Part shown: positions 1 through 5,757 of the stretch, one piece after another
Layout: every line of letters starts with the position of its first letter
How positions within the stretch are numbered: position 1 is the stretch's first letter
Assembly (NCBI GenBank): GCA_947627405.1
Contig: CANQVY010000028.1
Location: forward strand, 1 to 12,093
Direction of reading: 5' to 3'
DNA: 12,093 nt
From: an uncultured Bacilli bacterium
GTDB taxonomy: Bacteria; Bacillota_I; Bacilli_A; RF39; UBA660
The notes under the pieces: model-generated
Told to the model about the DNA's origin: nothing
The model's input: only the letters and a program-made list of their open reading frames with translations
The model's database searches: none
Translations under genes and position numbers: made by a program

Positions 1-1
1 A

Positions 2-1903
2 CTTTCTCCAAACGAAACAAGAGGTTCTATTATTTCAGTATTTAAACAAAAAATTAAATTATTTGCCTCTCGTGAAAATTTATCAGAAATGTTATCTTAT
101 AGTGATTTTACACTAGAAGAAATTGGGGAAAAGAAAACAGCGGTGTTTATTATTATTCAAGATGAAAAGAAAACTTTGCACCCATTAGCCACTATTTTTA
201 TTAAACAATGCTATGAAACCTTAATTGATGTAGCTCAAAAGCATGGTGGTGAATTGCCTATTCGAACAAATTTTTTGCTTGATGAGTTTGCAAACATGCC
301 ACCGTTAAAAGATGTGACGACAATGATCACAGCAGCACGTTCTAGACAAATTCGTTTTACGATGATTATTCAAAACTTTGCACAATTAAATCAAGTTTAT
401 GGAAAAGAAAATGCTGAAACAATCAAAGGAAACTGTGGTAATATTATTTATTTGATATCGACAGAGCTTGCAGCTTTAGAAGAAATAAGTAAATTATGTG
501 GGGAAGAAAAGAGTAAAAAGGATGATAAAACGGCATCTACTCCACTAGTTACAGTTAGTGATTTGCAACGTATGAAACAATTTGATCAGATTGTACTTCG
601 TATGCGTTCACAACCTTTTAAAACCCATTTTGTTCCTGATTTTCAAATTGATTGGGGTAAAAAATATGGTTCAATGGAATATCCAGTTCGAGAAAAAAGA
701 AGCGTGGAAGTATTTGATATAAGAGATTTTGTCAAAGAAAGAAAAAAGCAAAAATTATTTGAAATGATGAACTCAAGTGATGATAAACCATCTGCAATAC
801 CAGGTTCAACTTCTACCCCAAATCCATTTCAACAAGCGATAGGAAACGATCCCTTTAGAAGATCACCACTTATGGATATGCAAAAGAATAAACCAACGGA
901 TGATGATTTTGATGTAGATGCCTTAGTTAAGAAAATTGATGCAAAAATTGCACAATTAGAGGCTGAAGAAAAAGCGCAAAAAGAAAAAAACAAACCAATT
1001 TCTTCAATGAATGAAAAACCAACATTATTAAATTCTACTTTTGAAAATTCAAAACCAGATTTTGTAAATAAACCTTCATTTGAGACAAGTTCTGAAGAAA
1101 AACCAACGATTTTAGGATCAACATTTAATAATGTGAGAGCAAAGCAAGAAGAAAATCCAAGTGTTTTCTCAGATCCAATAAAACCAAATGAAAAACCAAC
1201 ATTATTAAATTCTACTTTTGAAAATTCAAAACCAGATTTTGTAAATAAACCTTCATTTAACACAAGTTCTGAAGAAAAACCAACGATTCTAGGATCAACA
1301 TTTAATAATGCAGAAAATAAAAAAGATTCTCTTGATATCGATCATTTACTAAATAAAATAAATCATAACTTAACACAAATGAATAAAGAAGAAGATCAAA
1401 AACAATCAACATCTGTTGTAAAACCATCTTCAATCTATGAAGGAAAAGTAGAGCCAACAGACATCCGAGTAGATTATTCATCTCGTGATGAAGATAGTAA
1501 AAATACTTTCAAAGAAGTAACAACGCCTGAAAAAATAGAAATGAATAAAAAAGAGGATAATCATTTATTAGATGAAGTGAATACAATTCTTCATCAGCAA
1601 AAAAAACAATCCAATTTTTCAGATGTTATTATTGAGCCAAAAGTATTTGAAAATGAAACACAAGATCAAAGGGATGTACAATTAGATTCTACGATTGAAG
1701 AAAAACAACCAGAACAAGATCATAATTTAAAAGAAAATGTATATAATAAAGAAACAAATTCTCCACTCCAAGACAATATAAAGAAGGAAGAAAATAAAAA
1801 TGGAGTAGTAATTAACAACGATATTATTATAGAAAAAGATTCTACAGAGAATGATGATAATTTCTTTGATGACTTTTTTGATGATGACGATGATTGGAGT
1901 TAA
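2..1903 (+). CDS. VirD4/TraG-family type IV secretion coupling protein, 5'-truncated by the window edge
   Basis: The reading frame is open from base 2, before the first internal ATG at 89, so the N-terminus (membrane anchor and Walker A) lies outside the window; 633 codons remain. The part seen has the C-terminal half of the VirD4/TraG ATPase: a Walker B-type LLDEFANMPP (nt 275-304), then AARSRQIRFTMIIQNFAQL and a GNCGNIIYL strand, typical of Gram-positive conjugation coupling proteins. These hexameric inner-membrane ATPases bring relaxase-DNA or protein substrates to the type IV channel. After about nt 770 the protein becomes a long low-complexity tail of some 370 residues, rich in Lys, Glu, Asn and Asp, with two near-identical 41-residue repeats and a very acidic aromatic end (FFDDFFDDDDDWS). 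The next gene starts 5 bases after the stop. Family call is firm; whether the element is a mobile ICE cannot be told, because no relaxase or integrase is in view. Confidence 0.88.
   Translation, partial: LSPNETRGSIISVFKQKIKLFASRENLSEMLSYSDFTLEEIGEKKTAVFIIIQDEKKTLHPLATIFIKQCYETLIDVAQKHGGELPIRTNFLLDEFANMPPLKDVTTMITAARSRQIRFTMIIQNFAQLNQVYGKENAETIKGNCGNIIYLISTELAALEEISKLCGEEKSKKDDKTASTPLVTVSDLQRMKQFDQIVLRMRSQPFKTHFVPDFQIDWGKKYGSMEYPVREKRSVEVFDIRDFVKERKKQKLFEMMNSSDDKPSAIPGSTSTPNPFQQAIGNDPFRRSPLMDMQKNKPTDDDFDVDALVKKIDAKIAQLEAEEKAQKEKNKPISSMNEKPTLLNSTFENSKPDFVNKPSFETSSEEKPTILGSTFNNVRAKQEENPSVFSDPIKPNEKPTLLNSTFENSKPDFVNKPSFNTSSEEKPTILGSTFNNAENKKDSLDIDHLLNKINHNLTQMNKEEDQKQSTSVVKPSSIYEGKVEPTDIRVDYSSRDEDSKNTFKEVTTPEKIEMNKKEDNHLLDEVNTILHQQKKQSNFSDVIIEPKVFENETQDQRDVQLDSTIEEKQPEQDHNLKENVYNKETNSPLQDNIKKEENKNGVVINNDIIIEKDSTENDDNFFDDFFDDDDDWS
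1010..1133 (+). repeat. Direct repeat, copy 1 (124 bp, in-frame in coupling-protein tail)
   Basis: This copy matches 1187-1310 at all but three bases by my reading, with an offset of 177 bp (59 codons), so the reading frame is kept. It encodes NEKPTLLNSTFENSKP and, further on, EEKPTILGSTFNN. The two halves are themselves related, giving a short EKPT-[LI]-L-x-STF-x-N motif. Confidence 0.95.
1187..1310 (+). repeat. Direct repeat, copy 2 (124 bp, in-frame in coupling-protein tail)
   Basis: Second copy of the repeat at 1010-1133. Differences are GAG versus AAC (Glu to Asn) after the shared PSF, and one silent T/C change in the Ile codon of EKPTIL. Near-identity at synonymous sites points to a recent tandem-type duplication or ongoing gene conversion. 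Confidence 0.95.
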
Positions 1904-1908
1904 TAAAG

Positions 1909-2916
1909 ATGAAAGTTTTATTATATGCTGAATCTCAAAAGATTATTGGTAAGAGTGGACTTGGTAAAGCAATAAAACATCAGCAAAAAGCTTTAGAAAG
2001 ATGTAAAATTGAATATACATTAAATCCTAAGGATGAATATGATATTGTACATATAAATACCTATGGTCCTAGATCTTATTCTTTGGCAAAAAAAGCAAAA
2101 AGAGAAGGAAAAGTAGTGGTTTATCATGCTCATTCTACAGAAGAAGATTTTAGAAATAGCTTTATTTTTTCAAATCAAATTGCCCCTTATTTTAAAAAAT
2201 GGATTATAAAATGTTATAGTTTAGGGGATATTATTATTACTCCAACATCATATGCTAAAAATATATTAAAATCCTATGGAATGAAGCAGCCTATAGAAGC
2301 TATCTCCAATGGAATTGATTTATCTTTATTTGATAGTAAAAAAACAAATGTGTTTCGAAAAACTTTTCATTATCAAAAAAACGATAAAGTCATTTTAGGA
2401 ATTGGTTTGTATTTGGAGAGAAAGGGAATTTTAGATTTTGTAGAATTAGCAAAAAGAATGCCAGAATATAAATTTATATGGTTCGGTTATTCTCCACTAA
2501 ATCTATCTCCAAAAAAAATTAAAGAAGCTGTAAATACAAAGTTAGCAAATTTATTATTTGCGGGATATCAAGAACCGGATATGGTAAAAGCAGCATTATC
2601 GGAATGTGATTTATATATTTTTCCAACATGGGAAGAAACGGAAGGAATTCCAATTGTCGAAGCTTGTGCCATGAAATGCAATGCATTAATTCGAGATATA
2701 CCTGTATTTGATCAATGGTTAATTGACGGAAAAAATGTATATAAAGCGAAAAATCTTGATGAATTTGAACAAAAAATTAAAAAAATATTAAAAAAACAAC
2801 TTCCATCATTAACCGAAGAAGCTTATGCTATAGCGAAAGAAAGAGATCTAAAGCAAATAGGAAAAAAATTAAAAAGAGTATATGAAAAAGCTTTAAAACA
2901 GAAAGTAAATTCATAA
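1909..2916 (+). CDS. GT4-family glycosyltransferase, probable glycolipid (diglycosyl-diacylglycerol) synthase, LafB/CpoA/alDGS-like
   Basis: This 335-residue protein is a GT-B, GT4 retaining glycosyltransferase. Visible motifs are the N-terminal GKSGLGKAIKHQ loop (residues 14-25), YDIVHINT (44-51), HAHSTEEDFRNSF (73-85), SNGID (133-137), the Arg-Lys pair of LERKG (169-173) and the E-x7-E donor-site signature E243...E251 in EETEGIPIVE. Known members such as Listeria LafB, pneumococcal CpoA and Acholeplasma alDGS add a second hexose to monoglucosyl-diacylglycerol at the inner membrane face, giving the diglycosyl lipid that anchors lipoteichoic acid or balances bilayer curvature; the sugar donor cannot be told. 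Start: ATG 1909 has GGAG at 1896-1899, 9 bases upstream; a TTG at 1894 would overlap the coupling-protein stop and is less likely. It lies 5 bases after that stop, so the two genes are probably co-transcribed. The usual monoglucosyltransferase partner (LafA-like) is not adjacent. Confidence 0.78.
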   Translation: MKVLLYAESQKIIGKSGLGKAIKHQQKALERCKIEYTLNPKDEYDIVHINTYGPRSYSLAKKAKREGKVVVYHAHSTEEDFRNSFIFSNQIAPYFKKWIIKCYSLGDIIITPTSYAKNILKSYGMKQPIEAISNGIDLSLFDSKKTNVFRKTFHYQKNDKVILGIGLYLERKGILDFVELAKRMPEYKFIWFGYSPLNLSPKKIKEAVNTKLANLLFAGYQEPDMVKAALSECDLYIFPTWEETEGIPIVEACAMKCNALIRDIPVFDQWLIDGKNVYKAKNLDEFEQKIKKILKKQLPSLTEEAYAIAKERDLKQIGKKLKRVYEKALKQKVNS

Positions 2917-2937
2917 ATATTCTTTTTTTTGTATAAT
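2910..2937 (+). promoter_or_regulatory. Probable sigma-A promoter for the lipoprotein gene
   Basis: A perfect TATAAT (2932-2937) is preceded at 16 bases by TTCATA (2910-2915, 4 of 6 to TTGACA), overlapping the stop codon of the glycosyltransferase gene. The lipoprotein start codon is about 42 bases below the -10. The -35 is weak, so the call rests mainly on the -10 and position. Confidence 0.55.
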
Positions 2938-2979
2938 TTTTGTTTATTCTTCCAAATTATTAATAAAGGAGGAATATAT

Positions 2980-3519
2980 ATGAAAAAAATAGCTGTATTT
3001 TTAATGGGCTTATTTCTATTCACTGGATGTACATCTTTAATGAATACACCTACGGATAAAGTCGAAGAATATTTAGACAAATATAAAACGGCAGATAAAG
3101 ATGTGTTAGATCAATTAGAAGATGTAGTGGATGAAGTTGGAACAATGAATGATGATAATAAAGCAAAATATAAGGAGTTAATGAAAAAACAATATGAAAA
3201 TTTGTCTTATAAAATAAAAGATGAAACCATTGATGGAGATAAAGCCACCGTTGAAACAGAAATAGAAGTATATGATTATAAAACATCAACAGATGAATCT
3301 GATCGTTATTTAAGCGAGCATAATGATGAATTCATGGGTGAAGATAATAATATTGATAATGATAAATTCATGACTTATAAATTAGATGCACTTGATAAAG
3401 TTACAGATAAGGCAACATATACAATTCATTTTACATTAACAAAAGATGCGGATGGAAATTGGAAATTAGATGATATTTCTGATACAGATCGATTAAAATT
3501 ACATGGATTATATTCTTAA
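2980..3519 (+). CDS. Predicted lipoprotein of unknown function
   Basis: The 179-residue protein begins with a short lipoprotein signal peptide: MKK, a hydrophobic stretch AVFLMGLFLF, then TGC with lipid-attachment Cys17. The -3 position is Phe14 rather than the common Leu. The start at 2980 is set by a strong AAAGGAGG (2966-2973) 6 bases upstream; an in-frame ATG at 2929 lacks this and would bury the signal. The mature part is a helical charged segment (roughly 25-75) and then strand-like blocks (YKIKDETIDGDKATVETEIEV; YTIHFTLTKDADGNWKLDDI), an arrangement common in NTF2-like or DUF-type lipoproteins of Firmicutes, where an ordered GxWKLDDIS end is typical. It should sit on the outer face of the membrane. 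It has its own promoter and terminator, so it is probably monocistronic. Function is not recognised. Confidence 0.85.
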   Translation: MKKIAVFLMGLFLFTGCTSLMNTPTDKVEEYLDKYKTADKDVLDQLEDVVDEVGTMNDDNKAKYKELMKKQYENLSYKIKDETIDGDKATVETEIEVYDYKTSTDESDRYLSEHNDEFMGEDNNIDNDKFMTYKLDALDKVTDKATYTIHFTLTKDADGNWKLDDISDTDRLKLHGLYS

Positions 3520-3543
3520 GAAACTGTAATAGTTTCTTTTTTT
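3518..3543 (+). terminator. Rho-independent terminator after the lipoprotein gene
   Basis: Perfect 8-bp stem AAGAAACT (3518-3525) / AGTTTCTT (3531-3538), 5-base loop GTAAT and a T tract through 3543. The stem starts within the stop codon. Confidence 0.88.
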
Positions 3544-3574
3544 GTGAATATAGTTAAATGAAAGAAGGGATATT

Positions 3575-4384
3575 ATGAAACAAATTATACCTTTTAATAA
3601 AGACATTGCATTTAAGACAATGATTGGAGAAATTCAATCCATATCTTTAGAACATACTTTACAAATCAAAGAGGACAACAATATTAAAGGGGACTTTATC
3701 GTAAGTGGTAGTTATAAAATGACAGAAGCTTCAACAATCGCAGAAGAATTTTCTTATAAAATACCAGTAGATATTTATATTGATGAGGAATATAACCTAG
3801 ATCATGCCACTGTGGATATTGATGATTTTAATTATAGTATAGTAAACGATGATACTTTATCTGTAAAAATAGATGTACTTTTAGACAAAATGGAATTAGT
3901 AAAACAAAATAAAGAAGTAAGTACGGAAGAAGAATTGATTCAAGCTCAGGTTGATAAAGAATATTTGAAATTAAATCAAGAGATAAAAACAGAAGATGAA
4001 GATCAAAGGAAAGAAACAGAGGCTGTTATAGAAGAGATAGATTCATCACAAAAAGCAGAAGAAATCCATCGAAATTTAGAGGAAGAAGAACAATCTTTTT
4101 TAACAACATCCGAAAAAGATACAGTTTTTGATGATATTCAAATACCAGTAGAAACAAAAAACACGGAGGTAAAAGAAAAAGTAGAATCTTTATTTAATAA
4201 ATTTAGTGACGAAGAAGATAGTTATTCCACATATAAAGTATACATTGTAAGAGAAAACGATACTTTAGAATCAATCATAGAAAAATACAATATATCGATC
4301 GATGAACTTAGAGAATATAATAACATTGATGATTTAAAACGTAATGACAAGTTGATTATACCATCGCATAATGAAGAAGTTTAA
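3575..4384 (+). CDS. spoVID: SpoVID-like spore coat morphogenetic protein with C-terminal LysM domain (short form)
   Basis: The 269-residue protein has three parts. Residues 1-108 resemble the SpoVID N-terminal domain: ISLEHTLQIKEDNN, the strand IKGDFIVSGSYKM, KIPVDIYI and FNYSIVNDDTLSVKIDVLL. Residues 109-215 are a Glu/Lys-rich linker. Residues 220-263 are a LysM domain (VRENDTLESIIEKYNIS ... NDKLIIP). In B. subtilis SpoVID sits on the forespore surface, binds SpoIVA, drives coat encasement, and its LysM is thought to sense lipid II. The B. subtilis protein is about twice as long, with most of the difference in the linker. Support comes from gene order: spoVID-ysxE-valS is the Bacillus order and is found here. 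The start at 3575 has AAGGG (3565-3569) close upstream. The gene overlaps ysxE by 14 bases. Whether this organism sporulates is unknown. Confidence 0.75.
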   Translation: MKQIIPFNKDIAFKTMIGEIQSISLEHTLQIKEDNNIKGDFIVSGSYKMTEASTIAEEFSYKIPVDIYIDEEYNLDHATVDIDDFNYSIVNDDTLSVKIDVLLDKMELVKQNKEVSTEEELIQAQVDKEYLKLNQEIKTEDEDQRKETEAVIEEIDSSQKAEEIHRNLEEEEQSFLTTSEKDTVFDDIQIPVETKNTEVKEKVESLFNKFSDEEDSYSTYKVYIVRENDTLESIIEKYNISIDELREYNNIDDLKRNDKLIIPSHNEEV

Positions 4385-5255
4385 AAATTTAATTGAAAAC
4401 ATAGATAAAATTACACAACAAAAAAATATAACCATTATCGAAGCAAATCATAGGAAATACATAGTTAAAGAAAATAAAAATAAAATGATCTATGATTATT
4501 TAAGCAGTAGAGGATTTATTAATTATTTAGAACCAATCAAAAGAAATGATGATTATGATGTATATGAATATATAAATGAAATAGATATTCCTAAAGAACA
4601 AAGAGCATTAGATATTATTCGTTTGATGTCTTTATTGCATAAAAAAACAACTTATTATAAAGAAATTAATTTAGATGAAATTAAAGAAATCTATGAAGAC
4701 ATTACGAATCAAGTGATGTATCTATATGAATATTATAATAATTTACAACAAACCTTAGAACAAGAAGAATTTTTTTCTCCAAGTTCTTATATGCTACTAA
4801 GAGAAATATCCTTTATTTATAGTAGTTTAAACTATTGTAAAAATAGCATAGATCATTGGTATGAGAAAATAAAACAAAAAGAAGATATCCGTATTGCTTT
4901 AGTACACTATAATTTAGACATTTCTCATATCTTAGAAGGCGAAAACAAATATTTAATCAGTTGGTCACGTGCAAAGAAAGATTTACCCATTTATGATTTT
5001 TATCATTTTTTTAATAATTGTTATGAAGATTTGGAATTTTCATTACTATATAAAGAATATACAATGAATTATCCATTAACTAAGGAAGAAGAAGAATTAC
5101 TGTTTGTATTATTATCAATTCCTGAAAAAGTTATATTAGATTTAGATGAATATAACAATTGTTTAAAAATAAGAAAGTTATATACAAAGTTAAATAGAGC
5201 AAATCATATTATTTTAAATGAAAGATCGAAAAATCAAAAACAGAAACAACCATAA
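4371..5255 (+). CDS. ysxE: YsxE-like spore coat protein of the CotS/aminoglycoside-phosphotransferase-like family, likely pseudokinase; 3' end possibly frameshifted
   Basis: The 294-residue product has the layout of CotS/YsxE/YutH coat-associated kinase-like proteins: an N-lobe strand ending in YIVKENK (30-36), RLMSLLHKKT (84-93), a helical middle, and a degenerate catalytic loop HYNLDISHIL (179-188) followed by YLISW (194-198). Against the APH pattern HGDLxxxN...LIDW, Asp is Asn181, Asn is His186 and the metal-binding Asp is Ser197, so phosphotransfer is unlikely. It begins inside the last codons of spoVID (14-base overlap) with no clear Shine-Dalgarno, so translation is probably coupled. 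After Asn283-Glu284 the tail reads RSKNQKQKQP and stops, but the next frame continues with a more protein-like tail (KIEKSKTETTIIEV...) to a TAA at 5294-5296; see findings. The family call leans on gene order and the degenerate motifs. Confidence 0.7.
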   Translation: MKKFKNLIENIDKITQQKNITIIEANHRKYIVKENKNKMIYDYLSSRGFINYLEPIKRNDDYDVYEYINEIDIPKEQRALDIIRLMSLLHKKTTYYKEINLDEIKEIYEDITNQVMYLYEYYNNLQQTLEQEEFFSPSSYMLLREISFIYSSLNYCKNSIDHWYEKIKQKEDIRIALVHYNLDISHILEGENKYLISWSRAKKDLPIYDFYHFFNNCYEDLEFSLLYKEYTMNYPLTKEEEELLFVLLSIPEKVILDLDEYNNCLKIRKLYTKLNRANHIILNERSKNQKQKQP

Positions 5256-5426
5256 TTGAAGTACTAAAAGAAATGCAATCGATCTACAAGGATTAATTAA
5301 ACACAATATAGATTGATAGATTAAAACGATAAAAAGAATAAGAATAAAAATTAAATTTAGAAGAGAAAATCTTCTTTTTTTTCGACACATTTCACAAAAA
5401 CAAAAGAATCCATGTTTATGACCCAT
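5214..5426 (-). CDS. Possible small Cys/His-rich membrane protein (tentative)
   Basis: On the minus strand an ATG at 5426 opens a 70-codon ORF ending at 5214. It would encode MGHKHGFFCFCEMCRKKRRF and then two hydrophobic stretches (LLNLIFILILFIVLIY and IAFLLVLQLWLFLFLIF). Upstream on that strand are AGGTGA about 7 bases before the ATG and TATAAT a little further up (5446-5451, reversed); an in-frame GTG at 5435 is an alternative start. Three Cys and two His before a basic patch and a membrane segment could be a small metal-binding or envelope protein. Against it: it is antisense to a plus-strand terminator (5359-5382) and overlaps the end of ysxE, and hydrophobic ORFs arise by chance opposite Lys/Glu-rich AT-rich sequence. 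No family recognised. Confidence 0.3.
   Translation of the reverse strand: MGHKHGFFCFCEMCRKKRRFSLLNLIFILILFIVLIYQSILCLINPCRSIAFLLVLQLWLFLFLIFRSFI
5359..5382 (+). terminator. Rho-independent terminator after spoVID-ysxE
   Basis: Stem AGAAGA (5359-5364) / TCTTCT (5370-5375), loop GAAAA, then an uninterrupted T run to 5382. It separates the spoVID-ysxE unit from the valS leader. Confidence 0.7.
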
Positions 5427-5477
5427 AAACTTCACCTATAGTATTATATTAAAAGATATAAAATTTGTACTAAAATA

Positions 5478-5506
5478 TTGAAAAATAGAAAATAATTTTG
5501 TATAAT
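5478..5506 (+). promoter_or_regulatory. Sigma-A promoter of the valS leader
   Basis: TTGAAA (5478-5483), 17-base spacer, perfect TATAAT (5501-5506). Transcription should start near 5513, just above the first helix of the T-box. Confidence 0.85.
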
Positions 5507-5512
5507 ATGTAT

Positions 5513-5730
5513 ATAAATGCGTTGGATTGAGGAGTACATTTATCATATTTTTAGAGAGTTAGTGGTTGGTGCAAACTAATAATAAAGTAAATGGAAGGTA
5601 GCAATCAAGCAGAGTTTTCGAGAAATCAAAAATAGAAAATTACGTGGCTCGCGTTAAGGGTTTGAGGTTATGATTTATAATAAATTAAGGTGGTACCACG
5701 AAAGATTCGTCCTTAAGCGAATCTTTTTTA
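5513..5730 (+). promoter_or_regulatory. T-box riboswitch, valine specifier GUA, controlling valS
   Basis: A complete tRNA-sensing leader. Stem I: GATTG (5525-5529) pairs with CAATC (5602-5606); the specifier loop has AGGAGTA on the 5' side and GAAG-GTA-G on the 3' side; CATTTA (5537-5542) pairs with TAAATG (5588-5593) above it. The specifier GTA is 5598-5600, a Val codon followed by a purine. The distal part has AGAGAGTTAGTGGTTGGTG (from 5554), the conserved AG-bulge/terminal-loop region. The T-box sequence TGGTACCACG (5691-5700) offers UGGU to pair with the ACCA end of uncharged tRNA-Val. The antiterminator pairs TTAAGG (5685-5690) with CCTTAA (5711-5716); the latter lies in the loop of the competing terminator. 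Start and end are estimated. Confidence 0.95.
5701..5730 (+). terminator. Conditional terminator of the valS T-box
   Basis: Perfect 9-bp stem AAAGATTCG (5701-5709) / CGAATCTTT (5718-5726) with loop TCCTTAAG and a T run. When uncharged tRNA-Val holds the antiterminator, this hairpin cannot form and valS is read through. Confidence 0.92.
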
Positions 5731-5757
5731 TTTTGTTTAGAAAGGATAAGTGATAAA

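Noticed and set aside
829..1263. 144-codon minus-strand ORF with internal repeats
   Set aside because: It is the antisense shadow of the repetitive coupling-protein tail; its repeats mirror those of the plus strand, and it lacks a ribosome-binding site or family likeness.
1010..1310. Repeats as a CRISPR or other array
   Set aside because: There are only two 124-bp copies, in frame within a coding sequence, with no regular short repeat-spacer pattern.
1894..1908. TTG at 1894 as the glycosyltransferase start
   Set aside because: It would use the ribosome-binding GGAG as coding sequence and overlap the previous stop; ATG 1909 has good spacing and gives the family's normal MKVLLYAE-type N-terminus.
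2823..3289. Minus-strand ORFs at 2823-3080 and 3050-3289
   Set aside because: They are shadows opposite the glycosyltransferase end and the lipoprotein gene, with no start signals; plus-strand coding is clear there.
3544..3574. Promoter for spoVID (TATAGT at 3549-3554)
   Set aside because: One -10-like hexamer with no matching -35; a match to a sporulation sigma-E or sigma-K promoter was not convincing, so I did not list it.
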